Source: JABCPE02 sp963509715
Lineage (GTDB): Bacteria > Bacteroidota > Bacteroidia > Flavobacteriales > Weeksellaceae
Assembly (NCBI GenBank): GCA_963509715.1
Contig: CAUPCB010000002.1
Coordinates: forward strand, 1-64,000
Reading direction: 5' to 3'
DNA: 64,000 bases
In this document: positions 51,106 through 59,381 of the stretch, piece by piece
Layout of the letters: every line of letters begins with the position of its first letter
How positions within the stretch are numbered: position 1 is the first letter of the stretch
The notes under the pieces: model-generated
The model's input: only the letters and a program-made list of their open reading frames with translations
What the model was told of the DNA's origin: nothing
The model's database searches: none
Program-made: the position numbers and the translations under genes

Positions 51106-52449
51106 ATGAAAAAGATATTTATTTTACTAGGGTTTGTAGGATTGACAAACATTTATGCACAAAAAGGAAGAGTTGGAGTTAATACAGACACTCCTAAAGC
51201 TACATTGGATATCAATGGTAGTTCAGTAGATAACATAAAAGGTATCTTGATACCAAGGGTAACTGCGGAGGAAATGAAAACTATGTCAGGAAATACAAAT
51301 TTTGGAGGGCATCAACATTCAAACCTTGTATATCTTACTGACACTATGCCAACAACAGACCAGACAGGTAAACATGAATATGTAACAGATGAGGGATTCT
51401 ATTATTGGAATAATACAGCTTTAAAATGGATCCCTCTGAATGACCTTAGATATGTAGGAAGAGGTAATCATATAACTATGGATGCTGGAAAAAATGGAAC
51501 TTCACTTCTTGCAGGGAGCAATAATATAGGAATAGGAAAAGGAAGTCTTAATGCGAATACAGGGTCAAATAATATTGCTGTAGGGACTAGTGCTCTTCTG
51601 AAAAACACTTCAGGGAGTGGTGCTGTTGCTATAGGGACCAATGCTCTTATAAGAAATACAACTGGAAAGAATAATATTGCTATAGGAACTAATACCCTTA
51701 CACAAAATATAGCAGCAGATAATAATATTGCTATTGGTATCACAGCATTAAATCTTAATACAGAAGGAACTAATAATGTTGCCATAGGAGGAGAGGCTCT
51801 TACTAAGAACACAACAGGGAAGAATAATATTGCTCTTGGACCAAATACACTTAGACAAAATGTAGATGCAGATAATAACTTTGCTATTGGTCTGAATGCT
51901 CTTGAAGCAAATACAGCAGGACAAGCTAATATGGCGGTTGGTAATGGAGCTCTTTCACGAAACACAAATGGTGGATATAATATGGCGTTTGGATATAATA
52001 CCATGCCTCTAAATCAAACAGGTTCTTATAATATTGCATTAGGATATAATTCTGCTAACCAAATTGTAAAAGGAAGTTATAATACTGTAATAGGAACAGG
52101 AGGTTCGTATATAAATAATGGAAATGGGAATATTAGTATAGGAAATTCTCAAGCAGGTACAGATACGGCATCGTTAGATAATATCATTGCTATAGGTCAT
52201 GACATTACTATTGATAGCACTACACCCGCTACAGATAATACTATCGTTTTAGGAAATAGTACAGCAACAGGGCCAAAAGTAGGAGTGGGAATTTATATTC
52301 CTCAGGCGAAATTAGATGTTAATGGAGATATCAGAGTAGGAGGGACTACAGCATCTTGCTCAACAGCTAATGAAGGAGCTATCCGCTATGAATCTTCATT
52401 AAAGAAATTTCAAGGGTGTGATGGTTCTAGTTGGGTTTCTCTTCACTAA
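51106..52449 (+). CDS. YadA-head-like repeat surface protein
   Basis: A 447-residue secreted protein with signal peptide MKKIFILLGFVGLTNIYAQ. Residues about 136-356 form about 13 tandem 17-residue units of the type GxNNIAIGxxALxxNTx, the YadA-head (left-handed beta-roll) pattern of trimeric adhesins. The repeat is flanked by two copies of a related motif: RVGVNTDTPKATLDINGS at 22-39 and VGIYIPQAKLDVNGDIRVGG near the end. There is no YadA translocator barrel, so it is either a phage-tail-like or secreted/assembled fibre, or needs another anchor. The start at 51106 is fixed by the promoter. Confidence 0.85.
   Translation: MKKIFILLGFVGLTNIYAQKGRVGVNTDTPKATLDINGSSVDNIKGILIPRVTAEEMKTMSGNTNFGGHQHSNLVYLTDTMPTTDQTGKHEYVTDEGFYYWNNTALKWIPLNDLRYVGRGNHITMDAGKNGTSLLAGSNNIGIGKGSLNANTGSNNIAVGTSALLKNTSGSGAVAIGTNALIRNTTGKNNIAIGTNTLTQNIAADNNIAIGITALNLNTEGTNNVAIGGEALTKNTTGKNNIALGPNTLRQNVDADNNFAIGLNALEANTAGQANMAVGNGALSRNTNGGYNMAFGYNTMPLNQTGSYNIALGYNSANQIVKGSYNTVIGTGGSYINNGNGNISIGNSQAGTDTASLDNIIAIGHDITIDSTTPATDNTIVLGNSTATGPKVGVGIYIPQAKLDVNGDIRVGGTTASCSTANEGAIRYESSLKKFQGCDGSSWVSLH
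51562..52173 (+). repeat. 51-bp (17-residue) tandem units in the repeat protein
   Basis: About 12 units of 17 codons. Units 2-4 and 5-7 resemble each other as triplets (GxxAVAIG/GKNNIAIG/ADNNIAIG and GTNNVAIG/GKNNIALG/ADNNFAIG), suggesting a three-unit duplication of about 153 bp. Confidence 0.8.
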
Positions 52450-52473
52450 AAAATAAAATTCAACAAGCATAGA

Positions 52474-52503
52474 AGTTTCTTTTAAAAGAAACTTCTTTTT
52501 TTA
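52474..52503 (+). terminator. Terminator after the repeat-protein gene
   Basis: AGAAGTTTCTTTT / AAAAGAAACTTCT perfect palindrome followed by Ts. Confidence 0.8.
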
Positions 52504-52511
52504 TACTTTTG
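52504..52511 (+). promoter_or_regulatory. -7 element for the epimerase gene
   Basis: TACTTTTG, 19 bp before the start codon at 52531; just after the A/T-rich end of the preceding gene, which also has the hairpin AAGTTTCTTTTAAAAGAAACTT (52473-52494 region) as terminator. Confidence 0.6.
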
Positions 52512-52530
52512 TATATCTAAAAAATATAAA

Positions 52531-53559
52531 ATGACATATCTCATTACAGGTGGAAGTGGTTTTATTGGTTCGCATCTGACAGAATATCTACTAAAAAACG
52601 GACATTCTGTCATCAATGTAGATAATTTTGATGATTTTTATCATTACCAAATCAAAATAGAAAATACTTTGGAGAGTGTAAATTCTTCAGAAAGTTTTGA
52701 GTATAAAGATAAAGAATCTGATATTCAAAATATTATAAATAAAACAAAATCAAATAATTATCAGTTGTATTGTCAAGATATTCGTGATGTAAATGGTTTG
52801 AAACAAATTTTTCAAAACCATCATATAGATATGGTGATACATTTGGCGGCTCTGGCTGGTGTGCGCCCTTCCATAGAGAGGCCGATGGACTATGCGGAGG
52901 TCAATATATTAGGCTCTATGAATATTTTTGAGCTCTGTAAAGAATTTGGAGTTAAAAAAATCGTATGCGCTTCATCATCAAGTGTTTATGGTAATAATGA
53001 GAAAGTTCCTTTTTCTGAAACAGATAATGTAGACCGCCCTATTTCTCCCTATGCAGCCACTAAAAAAAGTGTAGAAATTATAGGACACACTTACCATCAT
53101 TTGTATGGAATAGATATGATTCAGCTGAGGTTTTTCACTGTTTATGGGCCTCGCCAGCGCCCTGATTTGGCTATTCATAAATTTACTAAAATAATTTCTG
53201 AAAATGGAAAAATTCCGTTCTATGGCGATGGAACGACTGCTCGTGATTACACTTTTATAGATGATATTATAGATGGAATTGCTAAATCTGCCCAATATTT
53301 AGAGAACAACCAAGGAGTATATGAAATCATAAATCTTGGTGAAAATGAGGTGGTTATGCTTAAAGATATGCTCTCAGGAATTGAACAGAATTTGGATAAG
53401 AAAGCGGTTTTGGATAAACTGCCTATGCAGCCTGGTGATGTCAAAAAAACCAATGCTGATATTACAAAAGCGAAAACATTAGTAAAATACTCTCCAAAAA
53501 CAAACTTCCAAAATGGCATAAAAAAATTTGTGGAATGGTTTTTGAGAAAAAAACATTAA
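52531..53559 (+). CDS. Nucleotide-sugar epimerase (UDP-glucuronate 4-epimerase type)
   Basis: Extended short-chain dehydrogenase of 342 residues that uses bound NAD to invert a sugar hydroxyl. The Rossmann motif is GGSGFIGSHL (7-16), the catalytic Ser is in CASSSSVYG, and the catalytic Tyr/Lys pair in YAATKKSVE. The N-terminal NVDNFDDFYHYQIK and FTVYGPRQRPDLAI match GalE-like and UDP-glucuronate epimerases more closely than GalE itself. A short Lys/Asn-rich insertion follows strand 2 (about 50-75). It probably supplies a sugar donor for the polysaccharide made by the cluster upstream. Confidence 0.88.
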   Translation: MTYLITGGSGFIGSHLTEYLLKNGHSVINVDNFDDFYHYQIKIENTLESVNSSESFEYKDKESDIQNIINKTKSNNYQLYCQDIRDVNGLKQIFQNHHIDMVIHLAALAGVRPSIERPMDYAEVNILGSMNIFELCKEFGVKKIVCASSSSVYGNNEKVPFSETDNVDRPISPYAATKKSVEIIGHTYHHLYGIDMIQLRFFTVYGPRQRPDLAIHKFTKIISENGKIPFYGDGTTARDYTFIDDIIDGIAKSAQYLENNQGVYEIINLGENEVVMLKDMLSGIEQNLDKKAVLDKLPMQPGDVKKTNADITKAKTLVKYSPKTNFQNGIKKFVEWFLRKKH

Positions 53560-53564
53560 ATTTG
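53557..53564 (+). promoter_or_regulatory. -7 element for the DUF2795 gene
   Basis: TAAATTTG, overlapping the stop codon of the epimerase gene and 20 bp before the start at 53585. Confidence 0.55.
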
Positions 53565-53584
53565 TAGAAAATTAAAATAATAGT

Positions 53585-53806
53585 ATGTACTGGACATTAG
53601 AATTGGCATCTTATCTTAGTGATGCCCCTTGGCCGATGACTAAAGCAGAGTTGATTGATTATGCTATCAGAACAGGTGCTCCGATGGAGGTTGTGGAAAA
53701 TTTACAAGCAATTGAAGATGAGGGAGAAATCTACGAAAGCATAGAGGAGGTTTGGTCAGACTATCCAACGGATGAAGACTTCCTTTGGAACGAAGACGAA
53801 TACTAA
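53585..53806 (+). CDS. DUF2795 small acidic protein
   Basis: A 73-residue protein (MYWTLELASYLSDAPWPMTK...) that is strongly acidic at the C-terminus (SDYPTDEDFLWNEDEY). The helix-rich N-terminal half matches the DUF2795 pattern seen next to secA in many Bacteroidota. Function is unknown; a helix-turn-helix-like or RNA/protein-binding role has not been shown. No membrane segment. Confidence 0.85.
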   Translation: MYWTLELASYLSDAPWPMTKAELIDYAIRTGAPMEVVENLQAIEDEGEIYESIEEVWSDYPTDEDFLWNEDEY

Positions 53807-53886
53807 AAAATAATGACAGAAAGTCTTACAGATTCTCTGTTATATTTATATATAAAAAGCAGAAATATAGTTAAATAAATACAAAA

Positions 53887-53908
53887 ACCAATGGTAAAAA
53901 CTATTGGT
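53887..53908 (+). promoter_or_regulatory. Hairpin before the secA start codon
   Basis: ACCAATGGT (53887-53895) pairs with ACTATTGGT (53900-53908), nine pairs with one G-U and an AAAA loop. It ends 11 nt before the secA ATG, at the position where a ribosome would first contact. No U-run follows. Confidence 0.5.
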
Positions 53909-53919
53909 GTACATAAGTT

Positions 53920-56900
53920 ATGAGTTTTTTTAATAAGATTTTAAAAAGCTTTTTGGGAGATAAAAACCAAAGAGATTTAAAGGAAGTTGGTAAAATTGTC
54001 GCAAAGATAAAGAAAGTAGAGCCCGCAATCAAAGAGCTCTCTGATGATGAGCTGCGTGGAAAGAGTAGGGAGTTTAGAGAAAAAATAAAAACTGCGACAG
54101 CGGATATAACTACTCAAATAGAGCAGATAAAAGAACAGATAAAAACCACTGCCAATATTGATGAAAAAGAAGCATTATTCACTAAAATAGAAACTTTACA
54201 GAAAGATGCTTATCAAATAGAGGAAAAAGTTCTTAATGAAATTCTTCCGGAGGCTTTTGCCGTTCTTAAAGATACAGGGCGCCGTTGGGCAGAGAATGGA
54301 CAGATTGTTGTACAGGCTACAGACAGAGATAGAGAACTAGCAGCAACAAAGGATTTTGTAGAAATACAGGGTGACAAAGCTGTTTGGAAAAATAAATGGA
54401 ACGCAGCAGGAGCAGACATCACATGGGATATGGTGCATTATGATGTACAGTTCATAGGAGGAGCTGTATTGCATGGTGGAAAAATCGCAGAGATGGCAAC
54501 GGGAGAAGGGAAAACATTGGTAGGAACACTTCCTATTTATCTGAATGCTCTACCAGGAAGAGGAGTGCATGTGGTTACTGTGAATGACTACCTTGCGAAA
54601 AGGGACTCTGCGTGGATGGGGCCACTTTATCAGTTCCATGAACTTACGATAGACTGTATCGATAATCATCAGCCTAATACAGATTCCAGAAGAAATGCAT
54701 ATGCGTGTGACATTACTTATGGAACGAATAATGAATTTGGTTTTGACTATCTGAGAGACAACATGGTAAACTCTCCAGATGAGCTAGTTCAAAGAGAGCT
54801 AAACTACGCCGTAGTGGATGAGGTGGACTCTGTTTTGATAGATGATGCGAGAACGCCTTTGATTATCTCAGGGCCTGTTCCTATGGGTGATAGACACGAA
54901 TTTGATGTTCTTAAACCATCTGTGGATAGAGTGGTAGAGGTTCAGAAAAAAGTAGTTTCTACGATTTTTAATGAAGCTAAAAAACTAATTGCACAAGGAA
55001 ACACAAAAGAAGGAGGGTTCAAATTACTCCAAGTATATAGAGGTCTTCCAAAAAACAAGCATTTGATAAAATTCCTTTCTGAGGATGGAAATCGTGTTTT
55101 GCTTCAAAAAACAGAAGCCCAATATATGCAGGATAACAGCCGTGAGATGCATAAAGTGGACAAGGACTTGTATTTCGTGATTGATGAGAAGAATAACCAA
55201 ATAGACCTTACAGACAAAGGTGTGGAATATATGTCCCAAGGGAACTCGGATCCTAACTTCTTCGTTCTTCAGGATATAGGAACAGAGATCGCAGAACTTG
55301 AGGCTAAAAACCTTTCTAAGGAAGAAGAATTTGCTGCAAAGGATGAGTTACTCAGAGAATTTGCAATTAAATCTGAAAGAGTCCACACACTGAATCAATT
55401 GCTAAAAGCCTACACACTTTTTGAGAAAGATGATCAATATGTGGTGATGGATGGCGAGGTAAAAATCGTGGATGAGCAGACAGGGCGTATCATGGAAGGT
55501 CGCCGTTATTCAGATGGACTTCACCAAGCGATAGAAGCTAAAGAAAATGTGAAAATCGAGGCAGCAACTCAGACTTTTGCGACCATCACTCTACAAAACT
55601 ATTTCCGTATGTATAACAAATTGTCAGGGATGACAGGAACAGCGGAAACAGAGGCAGGAGAGTTTTGGCAGATTTATAAATTAGATGTGGTTGTTATCCC
55701 TACCAATAGACCTATTCAGAGAATAGACAAACAAGATTTGGTATATAAAACCAACCGAGAGAAATACAATGCTGTAATAGAAGAAATAGAAAGACTTACG
55801 GCTCAGGGAAGACCTGTGCTGGTAGGGACTACTTCGGTGGAAATTTCACAATTACTTTCTAGAGCGTTGAGTTTGAGAAAGATACCGCATCAAGTATTGA
55901 ATGCTAAATTGCATAAAAAAGAGGCGGAAATTGTAGCGGAGGCTGGTAAACCAGGTGTAGTTACTATAGCAACCAATATGGCAGGGCGTGGAACGGATAT
56001 CAAACTTCAAGACGAAGTGAAAAAAGCAGGAGGATTGGCGATTATCGGTACCGAAAGACATGATTCACGCCGTGTGGACAGACAGCTTAGAGGTCGTGCA
56101 GGTCGTCAGGGAGATCCAGGAAGTTCCCAGTTCTATGTTTCTTTGGAAGATAACCTGATGCGTCTCTTCGGTTCAGAGAGAATTGCAAGAATAATGGATG
56201 GAATGGGACATAAAGAAGGAGAATATATCCAAAGTTCTATCATCACAAAATCTATTGAAAGAGCTCAGAAAAAAGTAGAGCAGAATAACTTTGGTATCAG
56301 AAAAAGATTGCTAGAGTATGATGATGTGATGAATAAGCAGAGAGATGTAATCTATAAGAGAAGAAAAAATGCACTCTTTGGAGACCATCTGAAGTATGAT
56401 ATAGAAAATATGATCTACGATACTGCTGCTGCTATCGTATCACAAACTAAACCAACAGCTGATTACAAAACATTTGAGTATGAAGTAATCAAGTATTTCA
56501 CTATGGAAGTGCCTGTTTCTGAGGAGGAATTTAAGAATAAACAAGTGTCAGAATTAGTGGATATTGTTTATCAAAAAGCATCAGAAGATTACAAAATGAA
56601 ACTTCAAGTGTTGAAAGAGAAAACATTCCCTATTATTGAGAATGTTTATAATCAGCAAGGTTCTTTATTTAAGAATATTCAGGTGCCATTCTCAGATGGA
56701 CATAGAATGCTGAACATCGTGACAGACTTGAAAGAAGCGTATGAGAGCCATTGTGATAGTTTGATTACGGATTTTGAGAAGAATATTTCTCTTGCGATTA
56801 TCGATGAAAACTGGAAATTGCATTTGAGAGAGATGGATGACCTTCGCCGTTCATCACAAGGTGCTGTTTATGAGCAGAAAGACCCGCTGGTAATCTATAA

Positions 56901-57000
56901 ACAGGAATCTTTCCATTTGTTTAGTGAGATGGTGGACAATGTAAATAAACAAATCGTTTCATTCTTATTTAAAGGTGAAATGCCAGTAAATAACAATTAA
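53920..57000 (+). CDS. secA: Preprotein translocase ATPase SecA
   Basis: Motor of the general secretion pathway. The 1026-residue product has the Walker A MATGEGKT (192-199), VVTVNDYLAKRD, the DEAD-type VVDEVDSVLIDDARTPLIISG region, the preprotein cross-linking domain, GTTSVEISQLLSRAL, TIATNMAGRGTDI and LRGRAGRQGDPGSS in order. It is longer than E. coli SecA (901) because of insertions in the region of about 50-110 and 330-470. The C-terminus ends FLFKGEMPVNNN without the Cys3-His zinc-binding, SecB-interacting tail. A small hairpin lies before the start. Confidence 0.98.
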   Translation: MSFFNKILKSFLGDKNQRDLKEVGKIVAKIKKVEPAIKELSDDELRGKSREFREKIKTATADITTQIEQIKEQIKTTANIDEKEALFTKIETLQKDAYQIEEKVLNEILPEAFAVLKDTGRRWAENGQIVVQATDRDRELAATKDFVEIQGDKAVWKNKWNAAGADITWDMVHYDVQFIGGAVLHGGKIAEMATGEGKTLVGTLPIYLNALPGRGVHVVTVNDYLAKRDSAWMGPLYQFHELTIDCIDNHQPNTDSRRNAYACDITYGTNNEFGFDYLRDNMVNSPDELVQRELNYAVVDEVDSVLIDDARTPLIISGPVPMGDRHEFDVLKPSVDRVVEVQKKVVSTIFNEAKKLIAQGNTKEGGFKLLQVYRGLPKNKHLIKFLSEDGNRVLLQKTEAQYMQDNSREMHKVDKDLYFVIDEKNNQIDLTDKGVEYMSQGNSDPNFFVLQDIGTEIAELEAKNLSKEEEFAAKDELLREFAIKSERVHTLNQLLKAYTLFEKDDQYVVMDGEVKIVDEQTGRIMEGRRYSDGLHQAIEAKENVKIEAATQTFATITLQNYFRMYNKLSGMTGTAETEAGEFWQIYKLDVVVIPTNRPIQRIDKQDLVYKTNREKYNAVIEEIERLTAQGRPVLVGTTSVEISQLLSRALSLRKIPHQVLNAKLHKKEAEIVAEAGKPGVVTIATNMAGRGTDIKLQDEVKKAGGLAIIGTERHDSRRVDRQLRGRAGRQGDPGSSQFYVSLEDNLMRLFGSERIARIMDGMGHKEGEYIQSSIITKSIERAQKKVEQNNFGIRKRLLEYDDVMNKQRDVIYKRRKNALFGDHLKYDIENMIYDTAAAIVSQTKPTADYKTFEYEVIKYFTMEVPVSEEEFKNKQVSELVDIVYQKASEDYKMKLQVLKEKTFPIIENVYNQQGSLFKNIQVPFSDGHRMLNIVTDLKEAYESHCDSLITDFEKNISLAIIDENWKLHLREMDDLRRSSQGAVYEQKDPLVIYKQESFHLFSEMVDNVNKQIVSFLFKGEMPVNNN

Positions 57001-57008
57001 AACAATAA

Positions 57009-57044
57009 AAAGGAGCAGCTGAATTTATGGCTGCTCTTTCCTTT
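57009..57044 (+). terminator. Terminator after secA
   Basis: GAGCAGC (57013-57019) / GCTGCTC (57030-57036) with a T-rich tail, directly before the next gene. Confidence 0.8.
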
Positions 57045-57049
57045 ATAAA

Positions 57050-57631
57050 ATGAAATTACCAAAGTCAGAACTCAGAAAAATCTACACAGAAAAAAGAAAA
57101 TCTATGTCTTCTGCAGAGGTGGAGGATTTGTCCAAAAGTATTTTTAAACAGTTTTTAGGAGCATTTGATATGTCAAAAGTTAAAAATGTGCATATTTTCC
57201 TTCCAATTAAACAGAAAAATGAAGTTTCCACTTGGGATTTTATTAGATATTTTTGGGATAAAGGAATATCGGTATTTGTTCCTAAAATGGTACAAAACGA
57301 AATAAGGACTATCCAGCTGAAACCAGACACACCATTAAAAGAAAACGGCTGGGGAATTCTAGAACCAGAGGATGATTTTGTGGAAGATATTAAATATGAT
57401 ATCGTTATAACGCCGCTGTTATATTGTGATAATCAAGGAAATAGAGTAGGTTATGGCAAAGGTTTTTATGATATGTTTTTCTCAAAAATGAACCGCAACG
57501 CCCTAAAAGTGGGAGTTAGTTTTTTCCCACCAGCGGCATTGATATCAGATGTTTCTGAGCTCGATATTCCCTTGGATTACTTGGTAACTCCTACAGAAGC
57601 GCTGTCTTTTATATCAAAATCGATAAAGTAA
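57050..57631 (+). CDS. 5-formyltetrahydrofolate cyclo-ligase
   Basis: Converts 5-formyl-THF to 5,10-methenyl-THF with ATP. The 193-residue product has the basic N-terminus (PKSELRKIYTEKRKSMS), KNVHIFLPI and the characteristic VGYGKGFYDMFFSKM with the ATP/substrate loop. It starts right after the secA terminator. Its last 55 bases overlap the convergent lipoprotein gene (57577-58149). Confidence 0.93.
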   Translation: MKLPKSELRKIYTEKRKSMSSAEVEDLSKSIFKQFLGAFDMSKVKNVHIFLPIKQKNEVSTWDFIRYFWDKGISVFVPKMVQNEIRTIQLKPDTPLKENGWGILEPEDDFVEDIKYDIVITPLLYCDNQGNRVGYGKGFYDMFFSKMNRNALKVGVSFFPPAALISDVSELDIPLDYLVTPTEALSFISKSIK

Positions 57632-58149
57632 AACTTGAACTCTTTCACGAATTTCACAGGAGATTTCTTGAGGATGTAGCTTGCTTTTTTATCAAAAAAG
57701 CCAATACTTTTTCGGTCTTTTGTTATATACTCAACTGTAAAATTAGCGATATTAAGAGTGTCTTTATCGGTAATTTGTTTATCGATATCAAGATTTATAA
57801 CCCGAATATTTTTTACCCTTAAACTATCCAGCTCAGCAATGAGAGGCTTGGTTTTGATAGAATCAGGCGATAAAAAATAACTATTGATTTGGTTATAAAT
57901 CAGCGAATCTACTCCTGTATTCCTGTTCCCAGAAGCATAGATAGCAGAAAGGTCTAGTAGTTCTTGTATTTTTTGTTTTGTGATGTTATTGATTGCCTGC
58001 ACACTATCCATTTTTATAGAAGGATAGGAAGTCTTGTTATGGTGTTTTATTTTATCCAAATCACTCATTTCTTCGGTCTCTTTTTTAGAGCAGGAAAAAA
58101 CAAAAAGGCATGAAATGATGATGAGAAATAACAATTTAATTTTTTTCAT
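57577..58149 (-). CDS. Lipoprotein of unknown function, downstream of a membrane regulator-like gene
   Basis: A 190-residue secreted lipoprotein: signal MKKIKLLFLIIISCLFVFSC with lipobox FVFSC, then a mature, Lys/Asp/Ser-rich domain (SKKETEEMSDLDKIK...). I do not recognise the family. The ATG at 58149 is preferred over an upstream in-frame start because it begins the signal peptide. It overlaps the upstream minus-strand gene by 14 bp, indicating co-translation, and its 3' end overlaps the convergent cyclo-ligase gene by 55 bp. Confidence 0.8.
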   Translation of the reverse strand: MKKIKLLFLIIISCLFVFSCSKKETEEMSDLDKIKHHNKTSYPSIKMDSVQAINNITKQKIQELLDLSAIYASGNRNTGVDSLIYNQINSYFLSPDSIKTKPLIAELDSLRVKNIRVINLDIDKQITDKDTLNIANFTVEYITKDRKSIGFFDKKASYILKKSPVKFVKEFKFYFIDFDIKDSASVGVTK

Positions 58150-59191
58150 TGTTTTCAATTTTGAATTTAATAGCAATAATCTTTCCATTTTCGATTTTGG
58201 TATCAAGAACCTTGAGGTTTCGTAAGGACTGGGTAGGTGTGGTTACCAGACCGATGTATTTCTGTTTACTAAGTGTTTCTACGCCGTATATTTCATTGTC
58301 AAATATCTGGTATATCAGAGCATTGTCACTGATTAGATGATTTAGTTTTTGTTGTCTGTTTTTTATATGTTCCAGTGACGAATTGTCTGTATCCTTCGTC
58401 GAATAATAGTAAAGCATAAGCGCATAATCGTCTGGTTTTAAGGCGATATGCTCAACTTCTGGCGCATCCTCCAGATTTCTGAAAATTTCTACTTTTTCGT
58501 ACAGAGGCGTACTTACTTCCATTCGTAGAGTTTTATCTTTCGTATTGATATAGAAGCATTCGCCAGGGTTTACTTTATAGAGAATAGGAGATTCTTTTTC
58601 CTTGATTACTTTTATGTTTATTGTGCTTTGGATAGCTGTTCCTCTGTCAGCATCTGTAAAGCAGAATTGATAAGATTTTTTGAACAAGCTGTCAGAATAC
58701 AATAAAACTATGATAAATAAAGCCAAAACAACAGAAGTAATCACCCATATATAGGCTTTTATACTAGAAAATGATGATTTCTTATTGGGTTGGTTTTCAG
58801 TAATTTTTGTATCTAATAAAGATGTCGTGTTTTCTATTTTTTCTTCAAGTTCAGGCTCTGGTAAGGATTCGACCTCATCTTCTAAATCTACTGCTTCCTC
58901 GGAGAAACTTTTTTTAAATTCATACCAAGACTGGTATCCGATATATGCCGAAAACATATTCAGCATGTCTATTCTTGGTAGTTTATCTATGTTTGTAGAT
59001 TTGAAATAGGTGTAAAAAGTCTTTTCACTGATACTTCCTTTGACTTTTTTTCTTAAATCTTCTTGAAAATATACGATGTCTATTCCCTTCCATTGAGAAA
59101 TATCCTCCTCGGAAGGGCTGTGATTCTTCAAATATTCTATCTGAATTTCCTTTTTTAATCGCTCAAAACACTCTAAATCCAAATTACTCAA
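58136..59191 (-). CDS. Single-span membrane protein with N-terminal helical domain
   Basis: A 351-residue protein: a helical cytoplasmic N-terminal domain (1-100; NMFSAYIGYQSWYEFKK is typical of a small DNA/protein-binding-like module seen in Bacteroidota), an acidic linker (100-135), one membrane span (about 147-170) and a periplasmic C-terminal domain of unknown fold. Start is TTG at 59191-59189: an in-frame stop lies just upstream, and no later ATG preserves the N-terminal domain. A six-codon ORF, ATG at 59204 to TAA at 59184, overlaps the start. The gene leads the downstream lipoprotein by a 14-bp overlap. Confidence 0.78.
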   Translation of the reverse strand: MSNLDLECFERLKKEIQIEYLKNHSPSEEDISQWKGIDIVYFQEDLRKKVKGSISEKTFYTYFKSTNIDKLPRIDMLNMFSAYIGYQSWYEFKKSFSEEAVDLEDEVESLPEPELEEKIENTTSLLDTKITENQPNKKSSFSSIKAYIWVITSVVLALFIIVLLYSDSLFKKSYQFCFTDADRGTAIQSTINIKVIKEKESPILYKVNPGECFYINTKDKTLRMEVSTPLYEKVEIFRNLEDAPEVEHIALKPDDYALMLYYYSTKDTDNSSLEHIKNRQQKLNHLISDNALIYQIFDNEIYGVETLSKQKYIGLVTTPTQSLRNLKVLDTKIENGKIIAIKFKIENNEKN

Positions 59192-59204
59192 AACACGAAT
59201 TCAT
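59184..59204 (-). promoter_or_regulatory. Six-codon upstream ORF over the TTG start
   Basis: Minus-strand ATG-AAT-TCG-TGT-TTT-GAG-TAA. It ends within the first codons of the TTG-started gene, so its translation could feed ribosomes to the weak start or block it. Confidence 0.35.
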
Positions 59205-59250
59205 ATTTAATTTACTGATAATCAATATTCTTTATTTGTAAAATATTTTA

Positions 59251-59281
59251 CAAAGATATTACAATTATTTTTCATAGGCAA
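59251..59281 (-). promoter_or_regulatory. Promoter of the membrane protein-lipoprotein pair
   Basis: Minus-strand -7 TATCTTTG (59251-59258) with a TTG (59279-59281) 20 bases upstream, a good match to the phylum's promoter layout. Confidence 0.7.
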
Positions 59282-59296
59282 TTTTTTTTCTCGCTA

Positions 59297-59304
59297 TATC
59301 TTTG
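59297..59304 (+). promoter_or_regulatory. -7 element for the small lipoprotein gene
   Basis: TATCTTTG, 77 bp before the start codon at 59382; no clear -33 TTG. Divergent from the promoter at 59251-59281. Confidence 0.55.
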
Positions 59305-59381
59305 CCTTGTTGATTTGATGTTCAGATTAACAAGTTGAGTCAAGAAATTTAATTTTAACCTTTTAAAAAATTTTTATTATT

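Noticed and set aside
51562..52173. CRISPR-like or satellite array
   Set aside because: The repeats are in-frame protein repeats in a clear coding gene, without spacers or cas genes.
53807..53886. Hairpin ACAGA / TCTGT after DUF2795 as terminator
   Set aside because: The stem is only five pairs and has no proper U-run; kept as unproven.
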